Source: Sphingomonas sp. | Lineage (GTDB): Bacteria; Pseudomonadota; Alphaproteobacteria; Sphingomonadales; Sphingomonadaceae | Length of the DNA stretch: 64,000 nt | Assembly: GCF_017304635.1 (NCBI RefSeq) | Contig: NZ_JAFKMA010000004.1 | Coordinates: 62,001-126,000 of the forward strand | Direction: 5' to 3' | Part shown: positions 7,597-15,891 of the stretch, one piece after another | Numbering within the stretch: position 1 is the stretch's first letter | Layout of the letters: every line of letters begins with the position of its first letter | Translations under genes and position numbers: made by a program | The notes under the pieces: model-generated | What the model was told of the DNA's origin: nothing | Database searches by the model: none | What the model saw: only the letters and a program-made list of their open reading frames with translations

Positions 7597-8982
7597 ATGA
7601 AAGCGATGCTCGACCCCGACAATGCGCTCGGCCGCGGGCTCGCCGCGATCCGCACGCAGTTCAAGGTGCCCGACACCTTCCCGCCCGCCGTCCTCGCCGC
7701 CGCCGACGACGCCGCCAAACGCCAGCCCACCGCGCATGTCGACCGCACCGCGATGCCGTTCGTGACGCTCGACCCAGCGAGTTCGACCGACCTCGACCAG
7801 GCGTTCGCGATTCAGGCCGCGGGCAACGACCTGCTGCTCCACTACGCGATCGCCGACGTCGCCTGGTTCGTCGACGATGGCGGGCCGCTCGACGTCGAGG
7901 CGTGGGCGCGGGGCGAGACGCTGTACCTCCCGGACGGCAAGGCCCCGCTCTATCCCGCGGCGCTGAGCCAGGGCGCGGCGAGCCTGTTGCCCGACGGCCC
8001 GCGCCCCGCCGTGGTGTTCGCGGTGCGCGTCGCGCCCGATGGCGCGGTCAAGCTCGACGGCGCCGAGCGCGCGATCGTCCGCAGCACGGCCAAGCTCGCC
8101 TATGAAAGCGCGACCGAGGCGCAATTGCCGCCCGGCTTCGCCGAATTGTCCCGCCGCATCGCCGCCGCCGAGGATGCGCGCGGCGCGGCGCGCGTCGATC
8201 CGCCGTCGCAGGAAGTCGATGCCGCCGACGGTGGCGGCTACGGCCTGTCGTTCCGCCCGTATTCGCCGTCCGAACAGGCCAATGCCGCGCTGTCGCTGGC
8301 CAGCAACATGGCCGTCGCCGATGCGCTGTTTGCCGCGCATACCGGGCTGTTCCGGGTGATGGCCGAGCCCGATGCGGGGGCGGTCGCGCGGCTGCGCCAT
8401 ACCGCGACCGCGTTCGGGCTAGACTGGCCGGCGGCGCAATCGCTGGCAGATTACGAGAAGACGCTCGACGCGCACGATCCGCGCCAGGCAGCGTTCATGC
8501 TCGCGATCCGGCGCGCGGGCGAGGGCGCGAGCTACGCCCCCTACCGGCCGGGCGTGACGCCATGGCATTCGGCGATGGCGGCGACCTATGCCCATGCCAG
8601 CGCGCCGTTACGCCGGCTCGCCGACCGCTACGTCGTGCGCGCGGCGCTGGCGGTGGCGAACGGCCAGGCGGTGCCGGGGGTCGTCACCGATGCCTTCGCC
8701 AGGCTGCCCGCGGTGATGGCGCGCGCCGATGCGCTGGCCGGGCGGATCGACCGCGCGGTGATCGATCTAGCCGAGACCGTGCTGCTGAAGGGGCAGGAGG
8801 GCACGATCTTCGCCGCGATCGTCACCGACCTCGACGAGCATGGCGCGCGCATCCAGCTCCGCGACCAGCCCGTCGTCGCGCGCGTCGACGCCCACGGCGT
8901 CGCGCCAGGCGACCCCTTGCGCGTCCGCCTCGACGCAATCGATCCGGTGCAGCGCACGCTGAAGTTCGAGCGGATCAACTAA
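7597..8982 (+). CDS. RNB-domain ribonuclease (RNase II/R superfamily)
   Basis: Predicted 3'-5' exoribonuclease of 461 aa. The RNB catalytic start is at residues 58-70, TLDPASSTDLDQAF, giving acidic residues D59, D65 and D67. The fourth aspartate of classical RNase II/R is a glutamine here (Q68), as I recall for the shorter RNB subfamily. The distal motif HSAMAATYAHASAPLRRLADR is also present, and a short C-terminal beta region may be an S1-like domain. It lacks the N-terminal cold-shock domains of E. coli RNase II (about 640 aa). No operon partners are visible. RNA specificity is unknown. Confidence 0.88.
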   Translation: MKAMLDPDNALGRGLAAIRTQFKVPDTFPPAVLAAADDAAKRQPTAHVDRTAMPFVTLDPASSTDLDQAFAIQAAGNDLLLHYAIADVAWFVDDGGPLDVEAWARGETLYLPDGKAPLYPAALSQGAASLLPDGPRPAVVFAVRVAPDGAVKLDGAERAIVRSTAKLAYESATEAQLPPGFAELSRRIAAAEDARGAARVDPPSQEVDAADGGGYGLSFRPYSPSEQANAALSLASNMAVADALFAAHTGLFRVMAEPDAGAVARLRHTATAFGLDWPAAQSLADYEKTLDAHDPRQAAFMLAIRRAGEGASYAPYRPGVTPWHSAMAATYAHASAPLRRLADRYVVRAALAVANGQAVPGVVTDAFARLPAVMARADALAGRIDRAVIDLAETVLLKGQEGTIFAAIVTDLDEHGARIQLRDQPVVARVDAHGVAPGDPLRVRLDAIDPVQRTLKFERIN

Positions 8983-8990
8983 CCGACGCG

Positions 8991-9020
8991 CCGTCATTTC
9001 CGCGAAAGCGGGAATGACGG
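8991..9020. repeat. REP-like palindrome between convergent genes
   Basis: CCGTCATTTCCGC and GCGGGAATGACGG pair over 13 positions with one G-U-type mismatch around a GAAA loop. It sits between the RNB stop codon and the stop of the convergent FAD-subunit gene, so it may double as a bidirectional terminator. Confidence 0.75.
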
Positions 9021-9021
9021 T

Positions 9022-9996
9022 TCAGCTCGTCAGGTCGCGTAACGTCGCGATCAGGGTGCGGCGTACCAGCGGGATCTTGAAGTCGTTGCCGCCCTGGCCC
9101 TTCGCATCGGCGAGGAGTGCTGCGGCGGCGGCTTCGAAGGCGGCGGTGCCGGCTGGCTGGCCGACCAAGGCCGCCTCGACCGCCGGATCGCGCCACGGCT
9201 TGGGCGCGAGGCCGCCGAAGGCGAGGCGCGCCGACGTCATGACGCCGTCCTCGACCGCCACCGCCGCCGCGACCGACACCAAGGCAAAGGCATAGGACGC
9301 ACGGTCGCGAACCTTGCGGTACGCCTGCCGGCCGGGCGGTGGCGCGGGCAGCTCGACCGCGACGATCAACTCGCCGGGCTCGAGCACCGTTTCGATCGCC
9401 GGCGTGTCGCCAGGCAGGCGATGGAGCTCGCCGAGCGCAATCCGCCGGCCCGCGCCGCCGCAGCGCGCCGTCACCACCGTCGCGTCGAGCGCGAGCAGCG
9501 CCACCGCCATGTCCGACGGATGCGTCGCGATGCATTGCGCCGACCCGCCCAGGATCGCGTGGATCCGCGTCACCCCGCCGATCGCCGCGCACCCGCTGCC
9601 GGGCGCGCGCTTGTTGCAGGCGGCGGCGGTCTCGTAGAAATAATAGCACCGCGTCCGCTGGAGCAGATTGCCGCCGGTGGTCGCCTTGTTCCGCAACTGC
9701 GCCGACGCGCCGGCCAGGATCGCGCGCGCCAGCATCGGATAGCGCGACCGGATCATCGGATGCGCGGCGAGGTCGCTGTTGGGCACCAGCGCGCCGATCC
9801 GCACGCCGCCCGCCGCCGTCTCCTCGACGCCGTCGAGCCCGATCCGCCCGATATCGACCAGCCGAGCCGGCGTCTCGACCTGCAACTTCATCAGGTCGAT
9901 CAGGTTGGTGCCCCCGGCGATGTAGCGGGCACCCGCCGCCCCCGCTGCCAGCGCGGCGTCGAGATCGGCCGCGCGCGCGAAATCGAACGGCCTCAT
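9022..9996 (-). CDS. FAD-binding (medium) subunit of a molybdenum hydroxylase, xanthine-dehydrogenase family
   Basis: Electron-transfer subunit carrying FAD in xanthine-dehydrogenase/aldehyde-oxidase type enzymes, 324 aa. The flavin-binding blocks [15 protein letters not shown] and [15 protein letters not shown] are clear, followed by a C-terminal CO-dehydrogenase-flavoprotein domain. The ATG at 9996 ([17 protein letters not shown]) is chosen because it overlaps the stop of the iron-sulfur subunit by 4 bp (ATGA); longer readings only translate that gene in another frame. The usual third gene, the molybdopterin-binding catalytic subunit, is not next to it: a REP-like repeat and a convergent gene follow at once. 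Confidence 0.92.
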   Translation of the reverse strand: MRPFDFARAADLDAALAAGAAGARYIAGGTNLIDLMKLQVETPARLVDIGRIGLDGVEETAAGGVRIGALVPNSDLAAHPMIRSRYPMLARAILAGASAQLRNKATTGGNLLQRTRCYYFYETAAACNKRAPGSGCAAIGGVTRIHAILGGSAQCIATHPSDMAVALLALDATVVTARCGGAGRRIALGELHRLPGDTPAIETVLEPGELIVAVELPAPPPGRQAYRKVRDRASYAFALVSVAAAVAVEDGVMTSARLAFGGLAPKPWRDPAVEAALVGQPAGTAAFEAAAAALLADAKGQGGNDFKIPLVRRTLIATLRDLTS

Positions 9997-10493
9997 GCGA
10001 CCTCCACCCCCGCCACGTCGGCGATCGCCGCGACGATCGTGGGATAGGCGGCGCAGCGGCACAGGTTGCCGCTCATCCGCTCGCGAATCTCCGCCGGCGT
10101 CAGCGTGACCGTGTCGAGGTCGTCGCTGACATGGCTCGCCCAGCCTCGCGCCGCTTCGTCGAGCATCCCGGCCGCCGAACAGATCTGGCCGGGCGTGCAA
10201 TAGCCGCACTGGAACCCGTCATGCGCGACGAACGCCGCCTGCAACGGGTGCAGCCGCTCCGGCGTGCCCAGCCCCTCGATCGTCGTTACCGCGTCGCCCT
10301 CGTGCATCGCGGCGAGCGTCAGGCAGGCGTTGATCCGCCGCCCCTCGACCAGCACCGTGCACGCGCCGCACTGGCCGTGGTCGCAGCCTTTCTTGGCGCC
10401 GGTCAGCCCGCAATGCTCGCGCAGGTAATCGAGCAGGGTCGTCCGGACATCAACGTCCCGTTCATACGTCGTCCCGTTTATGGTGATCCGCAT
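9993..10493 (-). CDS. 2Fe-2S (small) subunit of a molybdenum hydroxylase, xanthine-dehydrogenase family
   Basis: Iron-sulfur subunit of 166 aa. The ferredoxin-like N-terminal cluster motif is [21 protein letters not shown], and the second [2Fe-2S] site is the CGYCTPGQ / [10 protein letters not shown] pair. This is the standard layout for the small subunit that passes electrons from the molybdenum centre to FAD. The ATG at 10493 has GGAGAGG just upstream; an upstream in-frame ATG would add 17 residues unlike the family. It is coupled to the FAD subunit by an ATGA overlap. The substrate is unknown because the catalytic subunit is absent from the window. Confidence 0.92.
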   Translation of the reverse strand: MRITINGTTYERDVDVRTTLLDYLREHCGLTGAKKGCDHGQCGACTVLVEGRRINACLTLAAMHEGDAVTTIEGLGTPERLHPLQAAFVAHDGFQCGYCTPGQICSAAGMLDEAARGWASHVSDDLDTVTLTPAEIRERMSGNLCRCAAYPTIVAAIADVAGVEVA

Positions 10494-10582
10494 CGCCTCT
10501 CCGCCCGGCACAATTTTGCGACAAATCGATTGTAGGGGCTCCACCCCCAGCCGACCAGTAGCGCCAACACGAAAGCCTAACC

Positions 10583-13282
10583 ATGCGCCGATCGCTTCGT
10601 CTCACCCTGTTGTCCGGCATCGCGCCCGTGGCGGCGCATGCGCAGACCGCACCGGCGCCGGTCCAGCCGACCACGCCCGCCCCGCAACAGGCCGAGCCGG
10701 CGACCGCGACCGCGCCGACGGCAACCACTCCCACCCAGACCGCGACGCCGGCCCAGCAACAGCAGCAGGCCGCGTCGGCGCAGTCGTCCGACGACGACGA
10801 GCCCGACGTCGTCGTCGTCGGCTCGCGCAAGCCGCCCGGCTCGGCGATCGGCGACATCCCGCCGGAACAGTCGCTCGGGCCGAGCGACATCCGCTCGTAC
10901 GGCGTCAGCAGCGTGTCCGACCTGCTCAACGAGCTCAGCCCGCAGACGACGAGCGGGCGCGGCAGCGGCGGCCCGCCGGTGATCCTGCTCAACGGTCGCC
11001 GCATTTCGGGCTTCTCGGAAATCCGCGACTTGCCGACGGAAGCGATCGCGCGCGTCGACATCCTGCCCGAGGAAGTCGCGCTCAAATACGGCTATCGCGC
11101 CGATCAGAAGGTGGTGAACTTCGTGCTTCGCCGCCGCTTCCGCTCGCTCGTGCTGGAAGGATCGGACAAGCTGGCGACCGAGGGCGGGCGCAACACGCCC
11201 AACGGCACCGTCGACGTGCTCAACCTGCACAATGACGGCCGCTTCAGCCTCCACACCGGCTATACGTCGAGCCCGGCGCTGTACGAAAGCCAGCGCGACA
11301 TCCTGCCGGTGACCAGTACGACGACCGGCACCCCGACGATCGACCAGCGGCCGTACCGCACGCTGCTGCCCGGCACCCAGACGCTCAACCTGGGCGCGGT
11401 GCTGTCGCAGCCGATCGGCAAGGTGACGACGACGCTCAACGGCACGTTCGCCTATACCGATTCGAACAGCGCCCAGGGATTGCAGCTGGGCGGCACCGGC
11501 GAGCCGCTCGGCCAGCACAACCAGTCGCTGACCTATCATCTCGGCGGGACCGCCGGCGGCGACGTCGGCACGTGGCGCTGGTCGCTGACCGGCAATTACG
11601 ACCGAGTCGATTCGAAGACCTTCACCGACACCGGCAATTCGTCGGCGGGCGTCGTCCTGCCGTCGAGCCGCGGCAATTCGAGCTCGAACACCGGCGAGGT
11701 CGACGCGCTGGTCAACGGCACGCTGTTCAAGCTGCCCGCGGGCGACATCGCGACCAGCTTCCGCGTCGGCGGATCGCTGTCCAGCCTCGACAGCTCGTCC
11801 TATCGCTTCGGGATCGCGCAGAGCGGCACCGTCACGCGCAACATCGTCAACGGGCAGGTCAATGTCGACGTGCCGATCGCCAGCCGCGGCAAGGACGTGC
11901 TCGCGTTCCTCGGCGACCTGTCGGTCAACGGCAACGTCGCGCTCGATCATCTGTCGGATTTCGGCACGCTGAAGACGATCGGCTACGGCGCCAACTGGTC
12001 GCCGATCGAGGGCGTGCGGTTCCTGGCGTCGGTCACCGACCAGGACGACGCGCCGACCGCCGCGCAGCTCGGCAATCCGGTGATCGTCACGCCCAACGTG
12101 CCGGTGTTCGATTTCCTGAAAGGGACCACGGTCAACGTCACCCAGACCAGCGGCGGCAACCGCAACCTGATCGCCGACCGCCAGCACACGATGAAGCTGG
12201 GGCTGACGATCAAGCCGCTGAAGGACACCGACCTGACGCTGACGGCGAACTATGTCAGCGCGCATACCGAGAATGCGATCGTCTCGTTCCCGACCGCGAC
12301 CGCGCAGATCGAGGCGGCGTTCCCCGGCCGCTTCACCCGCGACGGCGACGGCAACCTGACCGCGATCGACGCGCGGCCGATCAACTTCGCGCGGACCGAG
12401 CGGTCCGAGCTGCGCTGGGGGATCAATTTCTCCAAGCCGCTCAAGTCGAAGGTCCAGAAGGAGATCGAGGCGTTCCGCGCGGGCAAGGGGCCCAATCCGT
12501 TCACCAATCTCGCCGGGCTGCGGAGTCTCGGCAGCCAGCAGAGCATCTTCGGCGGCACCGTCGCGCAAGGGTTCGGCGGGCCGGGCGGCAATCGTCAGGG
12601 CGGGCAGGGTGGCCAAGGCGGCCAGAACGGCCAGCCGGGGCAGTCCGGCCAGGGCGCTCCGGGCGGTACGCCGCCGGCGGCCAACGGCGCGACGCCGCCA
12701 CCGCCGGGCGGGGCCGCGGGCGGTCCGCCGGGTGGCGGACGCGGCTTCGGCGGGCCGGGCGGCGGCGGTGGTCGCGGCGGCTTCGGCGGGCGCGGCGGCG
12801 GGCGGCTGCAATTCGCGATCTATCACACGTGGCACTTCACCGACCGCGTGCTGGTCGCGCCGGGCGGCCCGACCATCGACCTGCTCAACGGCGGCGCGAT
12901 CGGATCGGGCGGCCAGCCGCGCCACGAGGTCGAGGGGCAGGCCGGTTACATCAACAACGGCATCGGTGCGCGCGCCTCGGTCAATTTCCAGAGCGGCACG
13001 CATGTCGACGGCGGCACGATCGGCGCGCCGACCACGCTCAACTTCTCGAGCCTGACCACGCTCAACCTGCGGCTGTTCTTCGATCCGTCCAGCCGGATCG
13101 ACTTCCTGGCGAAGCACAAATGGGCGGCGGGGATGCGCGTGTCGCTCAACATCAGCAACGTGTTCGACAGCCGCCAGCGCGTCCGCGACGCGACCGGCGC
13201 GACGCCGGTCAGCTACCAGCCCGACTATCTCGACCCGCTGGGCCGGACGGTGAGCCTGAGTATCCGGAAGCTCATTTTCTAG
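10583..13282 (+). CDS. TonB-dependent-receptor-like outer membrane protein with Gly/Gln-rich insertion
   Basis: Large outer-membrane beta-barrel protein, 899 aa. The signal peptide ends near residue 21 (VAAHAQ). A Pro/Thr/Gln/Ala-rich low-complexity stretch (about 22-70) ends in an acidic DDDE patch. A plug-like domain follows, with VVVVGSRKPPGS, PVILLNGRRISGFSEIRDLP and IARVDILPEEVALKYGY. The remainder is barrel-like, ending RTVSLSIRKLIF with the usual C-terminal aromatic. Residues about 663-742 are almost pure Gly/Gln/Pro/Asn (GGQGGQGGQ, then GGGRGGFGGRGGG) between strands, probably an exposed loop. The plug matches TonB receptors only moderately, so the substrate and even a transport role are uncertain. 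Confidence 0.8.
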   Translation: MRRSLRLTLLSGIAPVAAHAQTAPAPVQPTTPAPQQAEPATATAPTATTPTQTATPAQQQQQAASAQSSDDDEPDVVVVGSRKPPGSAIGDIPPEQSLGPSDIRSYGVSSVSDLLNELSPQTTSGRGSGGPPVILLNGRRISGFSEIRDLPTEAIARVDILPEEVALKYGYRADQKVVNFVLRRRFRSLVLEGSDKLATEGGRNTPNGTVDVLNLHNDGRFSLHTGYTSSPALYESQRDILPVTSTTTGTPTIDQRPYRTLLPGTQTLNLGAVLSQPIGKVTTTLNGTFAYTDSNSAQGLQLGGTGEPLGQHNQSLTYHLGGTAGGDVGTWRWSLTGNYDRVDSKTFTDTGNSSAGVVLPSSRGNSSSNTGEVDALVNGTLFKLPAGDIATSFRVGGSLSSLDSSSYRFGIAQSGTVTRNIVNGQVNVDVPIASRGKDVLAFLGDLSVNGNVALDHLSDFGTLKTIGYGANWSPIEGVRFLASVTDQDDAPTAAQLGNPVIVTPNVPVFDFLKGTTVNVTQTSGGNRNLIADRQHTMKLGLTIKPLKDTDLTLTANYVSAHTENAIVSFPTATAQIEAAFPGRFTRDGDGNLTAIDARPINFARTERSELRWGINFSKPLKSKVQKEIEAFRAGKGPNPFTNLAGLRSLGSQQSIFGGTVAQGFGGPGGNRQGGQGGQGGQNGQPGQSGQGAPGGTPPAANGATPPPPGGAAGGPPGGGRGFGGPGGGGGRGGFGGRGGGRLQFAIYHTWHFTDRVLVAPGGPTIDLLNGGAIGSGGQPRHEVEGQAGYINNGIGARASVNFQSGTHVDGGTIGAPTTLNFSSLTTLNLRLFFDPSSRIDFLAKHKWAAGMRVSLNISNVFDSRQRVRDATGATPVSYQPDYLDPLGRTVSLSIRKLIF

Positions 13283-13295
13283 ATCGAGCGCGCGC

Positions 13296-13317
13296 CGGAA
13301 TAGCGCACGCTATTCCG
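13296..13317. terminator. Hairpin downstream of the barrel-protein gene
   Basis: CGGAATAGCG and CGCTATTCCG form a perfect 10-bp stem with a 2-base loop, 13 bp after the stop codon. It lies in the 115-bp gap before the convergent ABC permease gene. No U run follows, so the terminator call is tentative. Confidence 0.5.
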
Positions 13318-13397
13318 ATCGACGCGCCGACCCGGCCGGCGGCGCCATCGCGCCGTTCGACGACGCGGCTATGCCGCGGCGCGAGATCGTGTCGTCG

Positions 13398-14939
13398 TCA
13401 AAGCCCCACCCGCTTCTCCAGCCACCGCGCCGCCGCGTCGGGGCTGACCTTCCCCACATCGCGATCGACCATGTAGTTCGCCTCGCGCATCGCCTCGACC
13501 GGAACGCGACCGATCAGTGGGCGCAGCGCCGTCACGAACCGCGCGTCGCCGCTGCGCTCCTTCGCGATCGTCAGGATCGCGTCGTAATTGGGGATCGCCC
13601 CCTTGGGATCGCGCAGCACCGTCAGCCGGTCCGCCGCGATCCGCCCGTCCGACGAGAAGGCGGAGATCACGTCGGCCTGCCCGCTCGCCAGCGCGCGGTA
13701 CATGAAGGTCGGATTGTAGGCGTTCGCGCTGCCGAAGCGGATCGCATAGGCGTCGCGTACCGCGCGCCATTCGGGCCGCTCCAGGAATTCGAGGTCGGCG
13801 CCGAACTTCAGGTCTCCGGCCTTCGCCGCCAGATCGTCGAGCGTGGCGATCCCCAGCGCGGTCGCCCGATCGTGCCGCATCGCGAAGGCATAGGCATTCT
13901 CGAACCCCAGCCGCCCGAGCAGGGTCAGCCCCTTCCCCGCCTCCCACCGCGTCAGCGCGGCGAGCATCGCGTCGCGCGGCGGAGTGTCGGTCCGCTTCAT
14001 CTCGTTCGCCCAGACCGTGCCCGAATAATCGACCGCGACGTCGACATCGCGCGCCGCCAGCGCCGCGAACAGCACGCCCGAGCCGAGCCCCTCCTTGTAC
14101 CGCACGCGATACCCCGCCGCCTCCAGCCGGTGCCCGATCAGCCGGGCGAGGATATATTGCTCCGAAAAGCCCTTGGCGCCGACCGTCACCGTCGCGCGCT
14201 CGCCCGCGACCAGTGGCCGAAGCATCGGCGCCAGCGCCACCGCGACCCCGGCCGCCAGCACACCGAGCGCCAGCCACACGCGTGCGCGCTTACGCCGCGC
14301 GATGCCGCGCTCGATCACGCCGAGCAGGGCATCGACCGCCAGCGCCAGCGTGGCGGCGGCGAAGCATCCGGCGAGCACCAGCGCCCAGTTCTGTGTCTGC
14401 AATCCGGCGAAGATCATGTCGCCGAGGCTCGGCTGGCCGACCGTGGTCGACAACGTCGCGGCACCGATCGTCCACACGGCGGCCGTGCGGATGCCGGCCA
14501 TGACGACCGGCGCGACCAGCGGCGCCTCGACCAGCCGCAGCTTCTGCCCGCGCGTCATGCCGACGCCGTCGGCCGCCTCGATCACCGCGGGGTCGATCCC
14601 GGCGAGCCCGGTGACGCCGTTGCGCAGGATCGGCAGCACCGCATAAAGCGTCAGCGCGAGCAGCGACGGCAGGAAGCCGAGCGCCGGGATGCCGCCCCCG
14701 ACCAGCGCCGACAGCGACAGCAGCAGCGGGTAGAACAGAGCGAGCAGCGCGAGGCTGGGGATCGTCTGGATCAGGCTGGCGAGCCCGAGCGCGACTCGTC
14801 CCACCACCGGCACCCGCGCCGACACCACCGCGAGCGGCAGGCTAACGACGATCCCCAGCGCCAGCGCGGCGAACGCGAGCAACAGATGTTGTGCGAGCAG
14901 GTCCGGGGCACGGGACAGGGCATCGAGGAAGTCGGTCAC
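13398..14939 (-). CDS. Glycine-betaine/choline-type ABC transporter: fused permease and substrate-binding protein
   Basis: A single 513-aa chain carrying the membrane permease (about 1-215; permease motif EAADGVGMTRGQKLRLVEAPL) and, after one more helix, an OpuAC/ProX-type binding domain (about 240-513; VTVGAKGFSEQYILARLIGHRLEAAG). Such fusions are known for compatible-solute importers. The start is a GTG at 14939 overlapping the ATPase stop codon as GTGA. Betaine, choline or a related quaternary amine is the family expectation; the actual ligand is not proven. The gene ends 115 bp from the convergent barrel-protein gene. Confidence 0.88.
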   Translation of the reverse strand: MTDFLDALSRAPDLLAQHLLLAFAALALGIVVSLPLAVVSARVPVVGRVALGLASLIQTIPSLALLALFYPLLLSLSALVGGGIPALGFLPSLLALTLYAVLPILRNGVTGLAGIDPAVIEAADGVGMTRGQKLRLVEAPLVAPVVMAGIRTAAVWTIGAATLSTTVGQPSLGDMIFAGLQTQNWALVLAGCFAAATLALAVDALLGVIERGIARRKRARVWLALGVLAAGVAVALAPMLRPLVAGERATVTVGAKGFSEQYILARLIGHRLEAAGYRVRYKEGLGSGVLFAALAARDVDVAVDYSGTVWANEMKRTDTPPRDAMLAALTRWEAGKGLTLLGRLGFENAYAFAMRHDRATALGIATLDDLAAKAGDLKFGADLEFLERPEWRAVRDAYAIRFGSANAYNPTFMYRALASGQADVISAFSSDGRIAADRLTVLRDPKGAIPNYDAILTIAKERSGDARFVTALRPLIGRVPVEAMREANYMVDRDVGKVSPDAAARWLEKRVGL

Positions 14940-15838
14940 GACGCGTTCCCCTCCCCACCGTCGTCATCCCCGCGAAGGCGGGGACCCATCTCCTGAGGGT
15001 CGGGCTGGGCGGAACGGTCGGGAGATGGGCCGCCGCTTTCGCGGGGGTGACGGCTGGCATCGGCTGCCAGCGCCTGCAACCGCCGCATCTGGTCGCGCGG
15101 GACCGCGACCAGCGCCTGCGCCGCCACGCCGCCCTCGCCCGCCAGCAGCGCGGCCGGCGCGGCATCGGCGACGATCCGGCCGCGCTCCATCACCAGCACG
15201 CGGTCGGCCAGGATCAGCGCCTCCGCCATGTCGTGCGTCACCATGATCGTCGTCAGCCGCAGCCGGTCGTGGAGCTCGCGCACGCGGCGACCGAGCTGGT
15301 CGCGCGTGACCGGGTCGAGCGCGCCGAACGGCTCGTCCATCAGCAGCAGCCGCGGCTCGGTCGCCAGCGCGCGGGCGACGCCGACGCGCTGGCGCTGGCC
15401 ACCCGACAGCGCATCGGGCATCCGCGTCGCGAGCTCGCCCGGCAGATCGACCAGCGCCAGCAATTCGGCGACTCGCGCCGCCTGCCCCGCCTCCCCCGCC
15501 AGCCGCAGCCCGATCGCGACATTCTCGGCGACGGTCAGGTGCGGGAACAGCCCGACATTCTGGAACACGTAGCCGATCCGCCGCCGCAGCCGGAACGGAT
15601 CGTCCGCGGTCACGTCCGCGCCGTCGATCGCGATGCTGCCCGCGCTGGGATCGATCAGGCGGTTGATCGTCTTGAGCAGGGTCGACTTGCCCGATCCCGA
15701 CGCGCCGACCAAAGCGACGAAGCTGCCCCCCGCCACGTCCAGCGACACGCCGTCGACCGCGACCGTCCCGCCGGGATAGGTCTTGGTCACGCTGGTCAGC
15801 GTGACCAAAGGACCGGGGGCTCGCGAAGACTCTGGCAT
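14936..15838 (-). CDS. ABC transporter ATPase, glycine-betaine/proline type
   Basis: Nucleotide-binding subunit of 300 aa that powers the fused permease/binding protein downstream. It shows Walker A GASGSGKST (45-53), a Q-loop (FQNVGLFPHLTV), the signature LSGGQRQR, Walker B LLLMDEPFGALD and the switch histidine in MVTHD. The normal domain ends near residue 261. The last about 38 residues (with RHPRESGGP and [10 protein letters not shown]) are encoded by a REP-like palindrome at 14962-15053 and so are probably an inserted tail rather than a conserved domain. No CBS domains are present, unlike OpuCA. It is divergent from the SDR gene with a very short gap. Confidence 0.88.
   Translation of the reverse strand: MPESSRAPGPLVTLTSVTKTYPGGTVAVDGVSLDVAGGSFVALVGASGSGKSTLLKTINRLIDPSAGSIAIDGADVTADDPFRLRRRIGYVFQNVGLFPHLTVAENVAIGLRLAGEAGQAARVAELLALVDLPGELATRMPDALSGGQRQRVGVARALATEPRLLLMDEPFGALDPVTRDQLGRRVRELHDRLRLTTIMVTHDMAEALILADRVLVMERGRIVADAAPAALLAGEGGVAAQALVAVPRDQMRRLQALAADASRHPRESGGPSPDRSAQPDPQEMGPRLRGDDDGGEGNAS
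14962..15053. repeat. Composite REP-like palindrome inside a coding sequence
   Basis: Two arms of about 32 bp face each other across a 27-bp centre. The left begins CGTCATCCCCGCGAAGGCGG and the right ends GCGGGGGTGACG; both contain the block CCCATCTCC or its complement. The same family recurs at 17587-17694. Here the whole element is open in the frame of the ABC ATPase and supplies about 30 codons near its 3' end. Confidence 0.8.
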
Positions 15839-15891
15839 CCGGCGCGACGATGCGGGATGATGCGTCGCACGACAAGGGCATGGAGAGCGGC

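Noticed and set aside
10577-13117. Very long open frame on the minus strand opposite the 899-aa barrel protein gene
   Set aside because: The product is Arg/Ala/Gly-rich with no family pattern. The plus-strand frame has a signal peptide, plug motifs and a normal C terminus. It is a by-product of high GC content.
14936-15060. Frameshift in the ABC ATPase gene that would explain its strange tail
   Set aside because: The frame stays open to a GTGA overlap with the permease gene, and the odd tail coincides exactly with a palindromic repeat, so an insertion explains it without a frameshift.
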